Shown here: piece by piece, positions 1 to 6,540 of the stretch
Layout of the letters: every line of letters starts with the position of its first letter
Position numbering within the stretch: position 1 is the first letter of the stretch
Assembly (NCBI GenBank): GCA_964563335.1
Contig: CAZLWL010000107.1
Span: forward strand, 1-6,915
Reading direction: 5' to 3'
DNA length: 6,915 nt
Source: QNBT01 sp964563335
GTDB lineage: Bacteria; Planctomycetota; Phycisphaerae; Sedimentisphaerales; Anaerohalosphaeraceae
Position numbers and translations under genes: made by a program
The notes under the pieces: model-generated
What the model was told of the DNA's origin: nothing
Seen by the model: only the letters and a program-made list of their open reading frames with translations
Databases searched by the model: none

Positions 1-2187
1 GCGCAGGCACTTCCGAGCGAGGATGATATTTCAGCTAAGGCGAAGGCGGCGCAGCAGAGTCTGGAAAGGTTTATGCGCGAAAGTATCGGGCCAAGGCTCG
101 CTTACGAATATAAGGATTACTTTTTCGACGAAAAAGATGCCGCTGAGTTATCCGGACTTGCGAGTGGGGCGAGTTCGGAGCTTCAAGAGATATACGACGC
201 TCAGAATCGGATACGAGAGCGGATTGAGGATTACGAGGGCGATGACTGGGACCTGCTTTACGGGGCGACAGGCTTGTGGCGGAAGGTCTGTGGGGACGGG
301 ACAAAGACTTTTCTGTTTAAGGGTCAGGTTGATTATTTTGCCGCCCTTGCTTCAAGACAGCAGGACAGAGAACGTATCTTAGGGGATATTATAGGCCGGT
401 GTAAAACAAATAGGGACAAATGGGACCCGGCGGGCGACCTTTTGATGGCCAGGGCCCTTAAACTTGCGGGCCAAAACGAGGCGGCAAGCAAAACACTTGA
501 CCCGATTTACAGCAGCAAGGGTTTATCCGATGCTGTCTATTTCAGGACGGAAATACTAAAGAGACGGCTTTTGGGAATAAACAGTAATGAGATGTTAGAG
601 GGATTATTCAGGCGGGCGGGTAAAAGCCGTTGCGGGGATGATTTTGAGCTTCATCTTCGGTTGGCTTTTTTGGCGCTGCGATTGGGCGAGGCGGAGCTGC
701 TCAAGGAGGTTATTGCCAAATGGCCCGAGGGCGAGGATTTCGCGGGGCGTGTGATACTGTCGGAGATGGAATATCAGCGGGCCGGGGGGCAATTGACAGA
801 AGAGGCGTTGCTGCAAAAAAGCCCTTTCGAGGTTACGCTCGCAGTGAAGGCCGCTCAACGGCGCCGGCTGGAGCAATATCAGGAATTGATAGAGGCAATC
901 TGCGGGAAAGAGAAATTTCAAACACCCGCGGTGCTTTATGTTACGGCCCAGGCCTATGCCGAGTCGGCACCTGCTGTGGCGGTTGAATACTATCGGCGTT
1001 CAGCGCTGGCTCAACAAGAACAAAGAAGCGAAGGGCTCGAAATTGAGGCAGTCGAAATTGCAAAGCAAGGAGCACAGCTCGCACACAGAGTCTATTACGA
1101 AGAACCCGCCCACTCTCATATTGTCAGACAGATGATAAATTACTATTGCAGGATTGCAGGCGAAAAGGTGGATGAGACAATCCAGTACCTTTATACCCGT
1201 TTGTTGAATGATGAAGGGCGAAGCGGCGAGGCGATTGAGTTATTGCTCAAAATCGCGGAGGGGCCGGGAAAGTATTCGAAACAGGCACGGCTGGATTTAA
1301 TCATCGGTGAACTGAAAATGGATTCAGATGACGGGGCGGAGCGATATAAGCAGATAATAGAGTTAGAAGAACTGATCGCATCAGCAAGTGGTCCGGATGA
1401 GCAGGACAAATTAGTAAGAGCTGAAGCGACGGATTTATGCTGCCAGTTGCTGCTGGAGGAAGGCGATGACAAGTCCGCCCACAAAGTGATGGAGCTGCTG
1501 TCCGCCGAGGAAGGTATGGATATTGAAAGGTCGGCCATATTGCAAGCGGGGGCGTTGCTGAGATTGGGCCAACTACCTGAAGCGGTGCGTGAATTACTAA
1601 CGGCTGCCGAATCGAGGGGTTGTGAGTGGACCGAGCGTGGCATGGAGGTTCTGAGCGCGGTCCTGGCTGGTCCCATCGACCAATGCGCCGAGGAGATAAC
1701 GGACTTTGCCGGATATATTCAAAATTGCGACAGGTTGGCCCGGTACTGTCTGGCGTGCGCCCCGGCACAGGTCAAGCCCTTAGCAGGGTTAATCTGCGCC
1801 GAATTTACCGTGTTAGCAGCGGGAGATGATAAGGAAAAACTTGGCGAGGCGGAGGAGATTTTGATTAAATTAGCGGGGCAAGGCTACGATAATGATATTG
1901 CCTGGCTTCGATGTAAGGGGCGGCTGCTCAAGGCCAAAGGCGAATTTGCCGCAGCAGCGGTGGCCTGGGGGCGTGTTCGAGCCGCCGGCAAGTCAGCCTT
2001 GCAGGTACAAAGCCGACAATGGTGGCGGGCGAAGTTCTATGAAATTCAGTGCTGGGGGGAACTGCCTGATACGTCTGAAACCGACGTTGCCCATGCCGTC
2101 GAGGTTTTGGAGAGCAGTTTTAGTGATATTCCTCGATTCTGGGCGGTAAAACTGGAAGGTCTTAAAGACGACGTGGCTGCGCGATGA
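1..2187 (+). CDS. TPR-like helical-repeat protein, 5' end outside window (partial)
   Basis: The frame is open from base 1, so the start lies upstream. An internal ATG at 73 is possible, but the 24 codons before it are open and of the same composition. About 728 residues are visible, with no catalytic motif. The protein is almost wholly helical, with repeated pairs of amphipathic helices of TPR style: LLMARALKLAGQNEAASKTL near 440-500, LLNDEGRSGEAIELLLKIAE near 1200-1260, AILQAGALLRLGQLPEAVRE near 1540-1590, and CKGRLLKAKGEFAAAAVAW near 1912-1970. The C-terminal part (QSRQWWRAKFYEIQCW, near 2010-2055) resembles the last repeat of large planctomycete TPR proteins. No transmembrane segment is seen. 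TPR arrays usually act as protein-binding scaffolds; the partner here is unknown. The stop overlaps the next ATG (ATGA at 2184-2187), which suggests an operon continuing into the gap. The coding call is sure; the TPR label is moderately sure. Confidence 0.85.
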   Translation, partial: AQALPSEDDISAKAKAAQQSLERFMRESIGPRLAYEYKDYFFDEKDAAELSGLASGASSELQEIYDAQNRIRERIEDYEGDDWDLLYGATGLWRKVCGDGTKTFLFKGQVDYFAALASRQQDRERILGDIIGRCKTNRDKWDPAGDLLMARALKLAGQNEAASKTLDPIYSSKGLSDAVYFRTEILKRRLLGINSNEMLEGLFRRAGKSRCGDDFELHLRLAFLALRLGEAELLKEVIAKWPEGEDFAGRVILSEMEYQRAGGQLTEEALLQKSPFEVTLAVKAAQRRRLEQYQELIEAICGKEKFQTPAVLYVTAQAYAESAPAVAVEYYRRSALAQQEQRSEGLEIEAVEIAKQGAQLAHRVYYEEPAHSHIVRQMINYYCRIAGEKVDETIQYLYTRLLNDEGRSGEAIELLLKIAEGPGKYSKQARLDLIIGELKMDSDDGAERYKQIIELEELIASASGPDEQDKLVRAEATDLCCQLLLEEGDDKSAHKVMELLSAEEGMDIERSAILQAGALLRLGQLPEAVRELLTAAESRGCEWTERGMEVLSAVLAGPIDQCAEEITDFAGYIQNCDRLARYCLACAPAQVKPLAGLICAEFTVLAAGDDKEKLGEAEEILIKLAGQGYDNDIAWLRCKGRLLKAKGEFAAAAVAWGRVRAAGKSALQVQSRQWWRAKFYEIQCWGELPDTSETDVAHAVEVLESSFSDIPRFWAVKLEGLKDDVAAR

Positions 2188-2216
2188 AAGCTTGCTTTAT
2201 CGTGCGGGTTTGGGTA
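2184..2216 (+). CDS. 5' fragment of an unidentified gene cut by the assembly gap
   Basis: An ATG at 2184 overlaps the stop of the upstream gene in the ATGA arrangement typical of translational coupling. It opens 11 codons (MKACFIVRVWV) before the N run. The start is lysine-positive and then hydrophobic, as at the beginning of a signal peptide or membrane segment, but 11 residues cannot identify a family. No good Shine-Dalgarno sequence lies just upstream, so the call rests on the overlap alone. The TAG right after the gap (2317-2319) could be this gene's stop, but the frame cannot be carried across unknown bases. Confidence 0.35.
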
Positions 2217-2316
2217 NNNNNNNNNNNNNNNNNNNNNNNNNNNNNNNNNNNNNNNNNNNNNNNNNNNNNNNNNNNNNNNNNNNNNNNNNNNNNNNNNNNN
2301 NNNNNNNNNNNNNNNN
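2217..2316. other. Assembly gap of 100 N
   Basis: There are exactly 100 consecutive N. This length is the usual placeholder for a scaffold join of unknown size, so the true distance between the upstream operon and clpX is not known. Any promoter or gene between them is hidden. Confidence 0.98.
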
Positions 2317-2322
2317 TAGTTT

Positions 2323-2327
2323 GGAGG
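2323..2327 (+). promoter_or_regulatory. Shine-Dalgarno site of clpX
   Basis: GGAGG lies 7 bases before the ATG at 2335. This is a strong, well-spaced ribosome binding site that fixes the clpX start. It also places the start so that the zinc-finger N-domain has its normal length. Confidence 0.85.
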
Positions 2328-2334
2328 CCAGATA

Positions 2335-3609
2335 ATGGCGAAGAAATCAAGCGGCACCGGCCACAAGCGGCAGGTTTGCAGCTTCTGCGGACGTTCGAAG
2401 CGGCAGGTCGATGCGTTTGTGGAAGGCCCGGGCGGGGTGTTTATATGTCCTGAGTGCATTGACCTGTGCTATGACATAGTGAAGCAGGAGCGCAAGAGGG
2501 CCCAGGGTGCGGGGATGTCGCTGAAAGATACGCCGAGGCCCCGCAAGATAAAGGAATTTTTGGACGAGTACGTGATTGGGCAGGAGCATGCGAAGAAGAG
2601 TCTTGCGGTGGCGGTCCACAACCATTACAAGCGGTTAGTGCACACAGACACCGAGGACAGTGATGTTGAGATAGAAAAATCGAATATTCTGTTGATAGGG
2701 CCGACGGGTGCCGGCAAGACGCTGCTTGCTCGGACGTTAGCCAGAATTTTGCACGTGCCGTTTGCGATATGCGACGCGACCACGGTAACCGAGGCGGGTT
2801 ACGTGGGCGAAGACGTAGAAAACTTTTTGCTTCGGCTGCTGCAGTCGGCGGATTACGATCTTGAGGCGGCCGAGCGTGGTATAGTCTATATCGATGAAGT
2901 AGACAAGGTCGGCAAGACTAATCAGAACGTATCCATCACTCGCGACGTCTCCGGGGAAGGGGTACAGCAGGCCCTGCTGAAAATGCTTGAAGGGACCACT
3001 GCCAATATTCCGCCGCAGGGCGGTAGAAAACATCCGGAGCAGTCGTATATTCAATTGGACACTTCGCAGATAATGTTCATCTGTGGTGGGACATTTGTGG
3101 GGCTGGAGAATATCATCAAGAAACGATTAGGCAAAAAGATGATAGGTTTCGACAGCGAGCAGGCCGGGCGCCAGGACACCAGGGCTGACTACAGCGAAGT
3201 GATTAAGCAGGTAATACCGGAAGACGTTATCGAATACGGTATGATTCCGGAAATAGTGGGGCGTCTTCCGATTATCACGACCCTGTCAGCGCTTGATTTG
3301 GATGCTCTTATGAAGATACTGACCGAGCCGAAAAACGCCCTTATCAAGCAATATCAAAAGCTCTTCGAGATGGAAGAAGCCGAACTTACGTTCACGGAAG
3401 AGGCACTGAAGGAGTTGGCCGCCAGGGCTCTTGAAAGAGATACCGGAGCGCGGGCCCTTCGGGCGATTACGGAGGAATTGATGCTTGACCTGATGTATCG
3501 GCTGCCGGAGGAACCAAAACCGGGCAATTACTCTGTTACCAGAGAGGTCGTCTGTGGCGAGGTGGATTTGTTTAAGGCAAGTCGCCGGGCCAAGAAAGAA
3601 TCCGCGTAA
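2335..3609 (+). CDS. clpX: ATP-dependent Clp protease ATP-binding subunit ClpX
   Basis: ClpX is the hexameric AAA+ unfoldase that recognises tagged or misfolded proteins in the cytoplasm and threads them into the ClpP peptidase. The 424-residue product has the family's usual length and every landmark. These are an N-terminal C4 zinc finger (Cys15, Cys18, Cys38, Cys41), Walker A GPTGAGKT (122-129), pore loop GYVG (155-158), Walker B VYIDEVD (184-190, Asp187 and Glu188), the RKH loop (231-233), the ClpP-docking IGF loop (270-272), an arginine-finger GRLP (Arg310) and sensor-2 GARALR (371-376, Arg373). The intact IGF loop means it should partner ClpP. No clpP lies next to it in the visible sequence; the upstream neighbour is cut by the gap. 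A GGAGG site supports the start. No clear terminator is seen in the 33 bases before the convergent gene's end at 3643. Identification is essentially certain. Confidence 0.98.
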   Translation: MAKKSSGTGHKRQVCSFCGRSKRQVDAFVEGPGGVFICPECIDLCYDIVKQERKRAQGAGMSLKDTPRPRKIKEFLDEYVIGQEHAKKSLAVAVHNHYKRLVHTDTEDSDVEIEKSNILLIGPTGAGKTLLARTLARILHVPFAICDATTVTEAGYVGEDVENFLLRLLQSADYDLEAAERGIVYIDEVDKVGKTNQNVSITRDVSGEGVQQALLKMLEGTTANIPPQGGRKHPEQSYIQLDTSQIMFICGGTFVGLENIIKKRLGKKMIGFDSEQAGRQDTRADYSEVIKQVIPEDVIEYGMIPEIVGRLPIITTLSALDLDALMKILTEPKNALIKQYQKLFEMEEAELTFTEEALKELAARALERDTGARALRAITEELMLDLMYRLPEEPKPGNYSVTREVVCGEVDLFKASRRAKKESA

Positions 3610-3642
3610 TTGGGCCGAAATGAGCGTGTGCGTTTCTTCCTT

Positions 3643-4200
3643 TTATGGCACATATGACAGTTCTAACGCTTCGGGTGTCTGCAACGGTTGTGCGGCCTTT
3701 GACCGTTTTGATGGCTGCGGATCCTCTGGTGTTTCTGACGGTTGTGAGGCTTCCGGCTGCTGGGGTGCTGAATCGGAACCGTTCATCTTAATAGCAGCCT
3801 CGAGCACCTCGATTTGACTCATAAGCAGTTCTGTTTGGGCCTGGAGTATGCCCTTTTCAACGGCGAGCTGATTCTTCTCATTTGTGGTCATGTTAATCAA
3901 TCGGTTGTATTCTTTTATGGCCGATTTGAGGGAACTGAGGCGAAGCGCCAACGTCTTATTCTGATTTGCCAGCGTTTCTATCTGGTGGGCGAGCTGTTCG
4001 GAGCGGATTTTTCTTTCCATAAACAGCCAGCCGTCGGTTACGGTTATCACCACAATACCGACAATGGCAATAATCGCAGTTACCTGCCAGATTCTCCTGG
4101 ACTTAGCCTGGACCTTAAGCGCTCCGAATCTAATCCAATCGGTTTTGGCAAGTGGGATAATCTCGGGGTCTTTGGAATTTGTTTGGTTCGTATCCATCAT
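3643..4200 (-). CDS. Single-pass membrane protein with coiled coil and proline-rich repeat tail, unknown function
   Basis: I do not recognise a named family. The 185-residue product has a soluble N-terminus (1-36) ending in the basic run KSRR, a hydrophobic segment at about 37-54 (rich in I, V and A), a heptad-like coiled coil at about 62-138 (EQLAHQIETLANQNKTLALR and on), and a Pro/Gln/Ser/Glu tail at 141-185. By the positive-inside rule the N-terminus should be cytoplasmic and the coiled coil and tail outside. The architecture recalls small tethering or division-type proteins (FtsL/FtsB-like shape), but it has no diagnostic motif. Two ATGs stand in tandem (4200 and 4197). The AAAGGG at 4209-4204 is only 3 bases from the first and 6 from the second, so the true start may be 4197. 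It converges with clpX and diverges from the exported coiled-coil gene. The opposite-strand frame at 3814-4368 lacks such organisation and is rejected. Confidence 0.75.
   Translation of the reverse strand: MMDTNQTNSKDPEIIPLAKTDWIRFGALKVQAKSRRIWQVTAIIAIVGIVVITVTDGWLFMERKIRSEQLAHQIETLANQNKTLALRLSSLKSAIKEYNRLINMTTNEKNQLAVEKGILQAQTELLMSQIEVLEAAIKMNGSDSAPQQPEASQPSETPEDPQPSKRSKAAQPLQTPEALELSYVP
3646..3753 (-). repeat. Four tandem 27-bp units encoding a 9-residue proline-rich repeat
   Basis: The C-terminal 36 residues of the membrane protein divide into four 9-residue units: EASQPSETP, EDPQPSKRS, KAAQPLQTP and the diverged EALELSYVP. Units one and three are also alike in DNA: 20 of 27 bases match between 3671-3697 and 3725-3751, at an offset of 54 bases. 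This looks like growth of the tail by tandem duplication. Confidence 0.6.
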
Positions 4201-4359
4201 CTACCCTTTCCAAAATTGTCTAAATCCATTCAGCACAACCTCAGAGGCCTGAGGATTTCATATCCCCTCTATATATCAGGATACCACGAAAAGGCGTTGA
4301 TGGCAAGCGTAAAGTGGCGCCGGCTGCGGAATTTTTGTAAATTTGCCGAAAAATTTTCC

Positions 4360-4388
4360 TTGACATAATGCCTTGTCTTTGATGAGGT
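4360..4388 (+). promoter_or_regulatory. Possible sigma-70-type promoter for the exported coiled-coil gene
   Basis: A perfect TTGACA (4360-4365) stands about 125 bases before the start codon at 4490. At 16-18 bases downstream there is no good TATAAT match (TGAGGT at 17), so only the -35 element is supported. The promoter is tentative. Confidence 0.3.
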
Positions 4389-4423
4389 TAGCGGTGAGGG
4401 CAGGGATAATTGTCGAATAAGAA

Positions 4424-4435
4424 GGCAAATTTGCC
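4424..4435. promoter_or_regulatory. Perfect 12-bp palindrome, operator candidate
   Basis: GGCAAATTTGCC is identical to its reverse complement. The word AAATTTGCCGA that it shares (4427-4437) occurs again at 4339-4349, where the surrounding 12 bases match the palindrome at 10 of 12 positions. The two sites lie on either side of the TTGACA box, 88 bases apart. That arrangement suits a dimeric regulator, but no regulator gene is adjacent. Confidence 0.35.
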
Positions 4436-4476
4436 GATAGGAAAGATATAATGAAGCAAGCGTCAACTAAGTTTAT

Positions 4477-4480
4477 GGAG
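4477..4480 (+). promoter_or_regulatory. Ribosome binding site deciding the start at 4490
   Basis: GGAG lies 9 bases before the ATG at 4490. An alternative in-frame ATG at 4451 has AGGAAAG (4439-4445) 5 bases upstream and would add 13 residues before the signal peptide. The 4490 start is preferred because it puts the basic n-region (MRRY) at the very N-terminus. Confidence 0.5.
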
Positions 4481-4489
4481 ATTGTAATC

Positions 4490-5125
4490 ATGAGAAGATA
4501 TGTAGTTTCAATTGCTGTGTTACTGTTGGTGATGATGGCATTAGGGACAGCCCCGGCAAAAGATGAGAAGTCAAAAGGTAAGGGTGAGGCGAAAAAATCG
4601 CCATTATCGGTGCAACCAGTGGAGAGGAAATCTCCCGAGGAGCTTGGCCGCAGAAAACGTGTCGGCAGCGCCGAGGCCGAAGCCGAGCGTCGACGAGACC
4701 GTGAGGAGATGGCCCGCGGCATGCTGCACGCCGAGCAGTTGAGAAAGCTCGACAAGCAGCTCGAAGATAGTCGCGGCCGGCACAACAGATTCGTCGGCGA
4801 ATTGAAAGCCATAAAAGAGCTGGCATTGCAGGAAAAGGCCGAAAAGACGGCCGAGCGTCTCCAGGAGCTAATTGATAAAAGCACCGGCCGGTTCAACGAG
4901 GACGTGAGGAAACTGGAGCAGAGACGCGACAGAATCCGAGAGCAGGTCGAAAAGCAGGCCAAAGAACGCTTAAGACGCAGGGAACGCCTGATGGAGCGCA
5001 GAAAAGAGGAACAGGAAAAAGCCAGACCCCAAGGCAAAGCAGGCGATGGTAAGGCCAAAGGCCAGGGTCAAGGTCGGGGTCAAGGCCGGGGTAAACGTAG
5101 AAGCGAAGGCGAGACTGAACCGTAA
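4490..5125 (+). CDS. Exported, highly charged coiled-coil protein, unknown function
   Basis: I do not recognise the family. From the ATG at 4490 the product is 211 residues. It starts with a clear Sec signal peptide: MRRY, then the hydrophobic VVSIAVLLLVMMALG, then TAPA, with likely cleavage after the Ala of APA near residue 23. The mature part is dominated by Lys, Arg, Glu and Gln with heptad spacing over about 45-175 (for example LQELIDKSTGRFNEDVRKLE), so a long helical coiled coil in the periplasm is likely. It ends in a basic Gly/Gln/Arg tail (GQGRGQGRGKRR) that could bind nucleic acid, polysaccharide or the cell wall. No cysteine is seen in the mature part. It diverges from the membrane coiled-coil gene at 3643-4200. 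A long frame on the opposite strand (4276-5058) is a compositional mirror of the Lys/Glu-rich codons. Real gene: fairly sure. Function: unknown. Confidence 0.75.
   Translation: MRRYVVSIAVLLLVMMALGTAPAKDEKSKGKGEAKKSPLSVQPVERKSPEELGRRKRVGSAEAEAERRRDREEMARGMLHAEQLRKLDKQLEDSRGRHNRFVGELKAIKELALQEKAEKTAERLQELIDKSTGRFNEDVRKLEQRRDRIREQVEKQAKERLRRRERLMERRKEEQEKARPQGKAGDGKAKGQGQGRGQGRGKRRSEGETEP
5065..5092 (+). repeat. 12-bp tandem repeat in the C-terminal tail
   Basis: GGGTCAAGGTCG (5065-5076) is followed directly by GGGTCAAGGCCG (5077-5088) and then GGGT. The units encode Gly-Gln-Gly-Arg repeats at the end of the exported coiled-coil protein. This is a short slippage-prone tract. Confidence 0.6.
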
Positions 5126-5215
5126 GGGTGGAATTTTTTGAGTAGCCCCTGACGTCCTTCACTGCCGAGCCGGCGAATTAGCGGCTGATTGTGAATTGTA
5201 GCGTACAACAAGGGG

Positions 5216-5234
5216 CGAGAGCTTGAAGCTCTCG
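5216..5234 (+). other. Hairpin with tRNA-like loop, unknown role
   Basis: CGAGAGC and GCTCTCG form a perfect 7-bp stem around TTGAA. Read as a 5-bp stem (5217-5221 with 5229-5233) it leaves the 7-base loop CTTGAAG, shaped like a Ser(UGA) anticodon loop, and GTTCGAAT follows at 5234-5241 like a T loop. The bases flanking the T-loop word do not pair, so it is not a tRNA gene. It lacks the T run of a terminator. Confidence 0.35.
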
Positions 5235-5404
5235 TTCGAATAACGCCAAGGTCCATCAATCGTGGTCTATCCAGGACCGCATTTTGGCTGCCCGTCTTTG
5301 GCCGGTGCATTGAATGTGCGGGTCGATTCGGCCGCTGCGCTTTTTCAAAAGATTGATTTGGCTTTTTGTGCATACCCAGTGCGCAGGTCACGCGCAGAAA
5401 TTGA

Positions 5405-5433
5405 TTGAGCCCATAGTCTTCCAGATGTATTCT
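5405..5433 (+). promoter_or_regulatory. Weak promoter candidate for the methyltransferase gene
   Basis: TTGAGC (5405-5410) and TATTCT (5428-5433) are separated by 17 bases. Each matches the sigma-70 consensus at 4 of 6 positions, and the pair lies about 60 bases before the start at 5494. Spacing and place are right but the match is modest. Confidence 0.25.
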
Positions 5434-5493
5434 GATGAATAAATCCGTTGAGGTAAAGGCATTGAAATAAGGGATTATTGGAAAAGTGAGCAG

Positions 5494-6489
5494 ATGGCAG
5501 GAAAATGGACAACTGAAAAGATTATGGATATCACGAGTGGTTACCGAGGTGCGTGCGTGCTCTTTGCGGCGGCGGATTTGGACATTTTTTCCATACTCGA
5601 TGGGGCACCGGCGACCGCACAAGCTGTTGCTGCTAAACTGGGCGCAGATGAACGAGCAACGGCAATTCTTTTGGATGCACTGGCGGCTATGGAGCTTTTG
5701 ACCAAGGAGGATGGAAAATACAGTGTGCCGCGGGCAGTAACTGAATTGCTCACGGAAAGGTTGGCCGGCAATGTTCTTGTGATGGTTCGACATCGGGCGA
5801 ACTGTCTTTGTCGGTGGGTGCAGCTTGCCGAGGTTGTAAAGAGCGGAAAACCGGCCGAGCGTCAGCCGAGCCTTCGCGGCGCCGGCGCCGACCAGGCCGC
5901 TTTTATTGGGGCCATGCACAACTTTTCGGAGCCGGTGGCAGCTCAAGTCGTCGCCGAGTTGGGCCTGCTCAATTTTAGACATCTGCTCGACATCGGCGGC
6001 GCATCCGGCACCTGGACAATTGCTTTTCTTCGAGCGGCTGATGAGGCTCGTGCAACTTTGTTCGATCTGCCGGAGGTGATTCCAATGGCTAAGCGACGTA
6101 TTGCCGAGGCAGGATTAGCCGAGCGAGTTACATTTGTGGGAGGGGACTTTTACACTGACGATCTGCCGGCAGGGGCGGATTTCGCCTGGCTTGGCGCAAT
6201 CGCCCACCAGAACTCGCGTGAGCAGAACCGGCAATTATTTGCCAGGATTTATGCGGCATTGGACAAAGGTGGTGCCGTTGTTTTGCGTGATGTGGTGATG
6301 GAGCAGACGCGGACAAAACCCGAAGGAGGGGCGATGTTTGCAATCAACATGTTAGTTGCGACCGAAGGCGGGGGTACATATACATTCCAAGAGTATCGAT
6401 CAGACCTTATGGGCGCTGGTTTCAGTGATGTAACTTTATTGCGGCAGGATGAGTTCATGAACTCATTGGTCCGCGCCACCAAATTGTGA
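5494..6489 (+). CDS. SAM-dependent O-methyltransferase, family 2 type
   Basis: The 331-residue product has the two-part plan of the Methyltransf_2 (PF00891) group, which includes acetylserotonin, hydroxyneurosporene and polyketide O-methyltransferases. These enzymes move a methyl group from S-adenosylmethionine to a hydroxyl of a small molecule. Residues about 8-100 form a helical, winged-helix-like dimerisation domain. SAM-binding motif I is LLDIGGASG (164-172), followed by the family's FDLPEV (190-195), GDFY (217-220) and AIAHQNSREQNRQLF (236-249), in which His238 sits where the catalytic histidine normally lies. Near the C-terminus TEGGGTYTFQEY (290-301) and AGFSDVTLL (308-316) are typical of bacterial members. 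The substrate cannot be read from the sequence. The ATG at 5494 is the first start after an in-frame TGA at 5449, with a weak GTGAG just upstream. It is preceded by a long non-coding stretch, so it is probably transcribed alone, and it converges with the nuclease cassette. Confidence 0.9.
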   Translation: MAGKWTTEKIMDITSGYRGACVLFAAADLDIFSILDGAPATAQAVAAKLGADERATAILLDALAAMELLTKEDGKYSVPRAVTELLTERLAGNVLVMVRHRANCLCRWVQLAEVVKSGKPAERQPSLRGAGADQAAFIGAMHNFSEPVAAQVVAELGLLNFRHLLDIGGASGTWTIAFLRAADEARATLFDLPEVIPMAKRRIAEAGLAERVTFVGGDFYTDDLPAGADFAWLGAIAHQNSREQNRQLFARIYAALDKGGAVVLRDVVMEQTRTKPEGGAMFAINMLVATEGGGTYTFQEYRSDLMGAGFSDVTLLRQDEFMNSLVRATKL

Positions 6490-6515
6490 ATTTGGCTGGT
6501 CTTGCAGTGGAGCAT

Positions 6516-6540
6516 AAAAAATTCGCCGAGTATCCCGACG
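6516..6540 (-). terminator. Intrinsic terminator downstream of the GIY-YIG frame
   Basis: Read on the minus strand, CGTCGGGATACTCGGCG (6540-6524) folds into a 7-bp stem with two G-T pairs and a 3-base loop. It is followed by AA and six T (6521-6516). It lies about 50 bases past the nuclease stop and overlaps the acceptor-like end of the degenerate tRNA copy. In the plus direction there is no T run, so it should not serve the methyltransferase gene. Confidence 0.6.

Larger units (their letters stand above)
4201..4489. promoter_or_regulatory. Divergent intergenic region
   Basis: These 289 bases separate two divergent genes and should hold both promoters. The left part has a short inverted repeat (CCTCAG/CTGAGG, 4239-4254, loop of 4) without a T run, in what would be the leader of the minus-strand gene. 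The right part holds a TTGACA box at 4360-4365 and two AAATTTGCCGA words. No convincing minus-strand promoter was found. Confidence 0.5.
5126..5493. other. 368-base stretch with no convincing gene
   Basis: No frame on either strand looks coding here. A minus-strand frame crosses the stretch (5080-5982), but it is mostly antisense to its neighbours. The stretch has T6 just after the upstream stop (near 5133-5138) without a preceding stem, a 7-bp hairpin at 5216-5234 followed by GTTCGAAT, and a weak promoter-like pair near its end. The rest shows nothing I can name. Confidence 0.6.

Noticed and set aside
1191..1768. Two overlapping minus-strand frames of about 160 residues inside the TPR-like gene
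   Set aside because: They are antisense to a long helical-repeat frame and have Ser/Pro-rich random composition.
4239..4254. CCTCAG/CTGAGG inverted repeat as a terminator
   Set aside because: The stem is only 6 bp with no T run on either strand, and it lies upstream of both divergent genes, where a terminator is not expected.
3814..4368. 184-residue plus-strand frame opposite the membrane protein gene
   Set aside because: It shows no coherent domain or periodicity, while the minus strand shows an ordered basic flank, membrane segment, coiled coil and repeat tail with a ribosome site.
4276..5058. 260-residue minus-strand frame antisense to the exported coiled-coil gene
   Set aside because: It is Ser/Arg/Leu/Cys-rich without domain order, the expected mirror of Lys/Glu/Arg codons. 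The plus strand has a signal peptide, a ribosome site and heptads.
5216..5234. Hairpin as intrinsic terminator of the exported coiled-coil gene
   Set aside because: It lies about 90 bases after the stop and is followed by TTCGAATAAC, not a T tract.
5080..5982. 300-residue minus-strand frame across the non-coding stretch and the methyltransferase N-terminus
   Set aside because: More than half is antisense to the methyltransferase or to the coiled-coil tail. It has no motif, and its GVIRTRASSS segment is the kind of peptide produced by reading tRNA-like sequence backwards.
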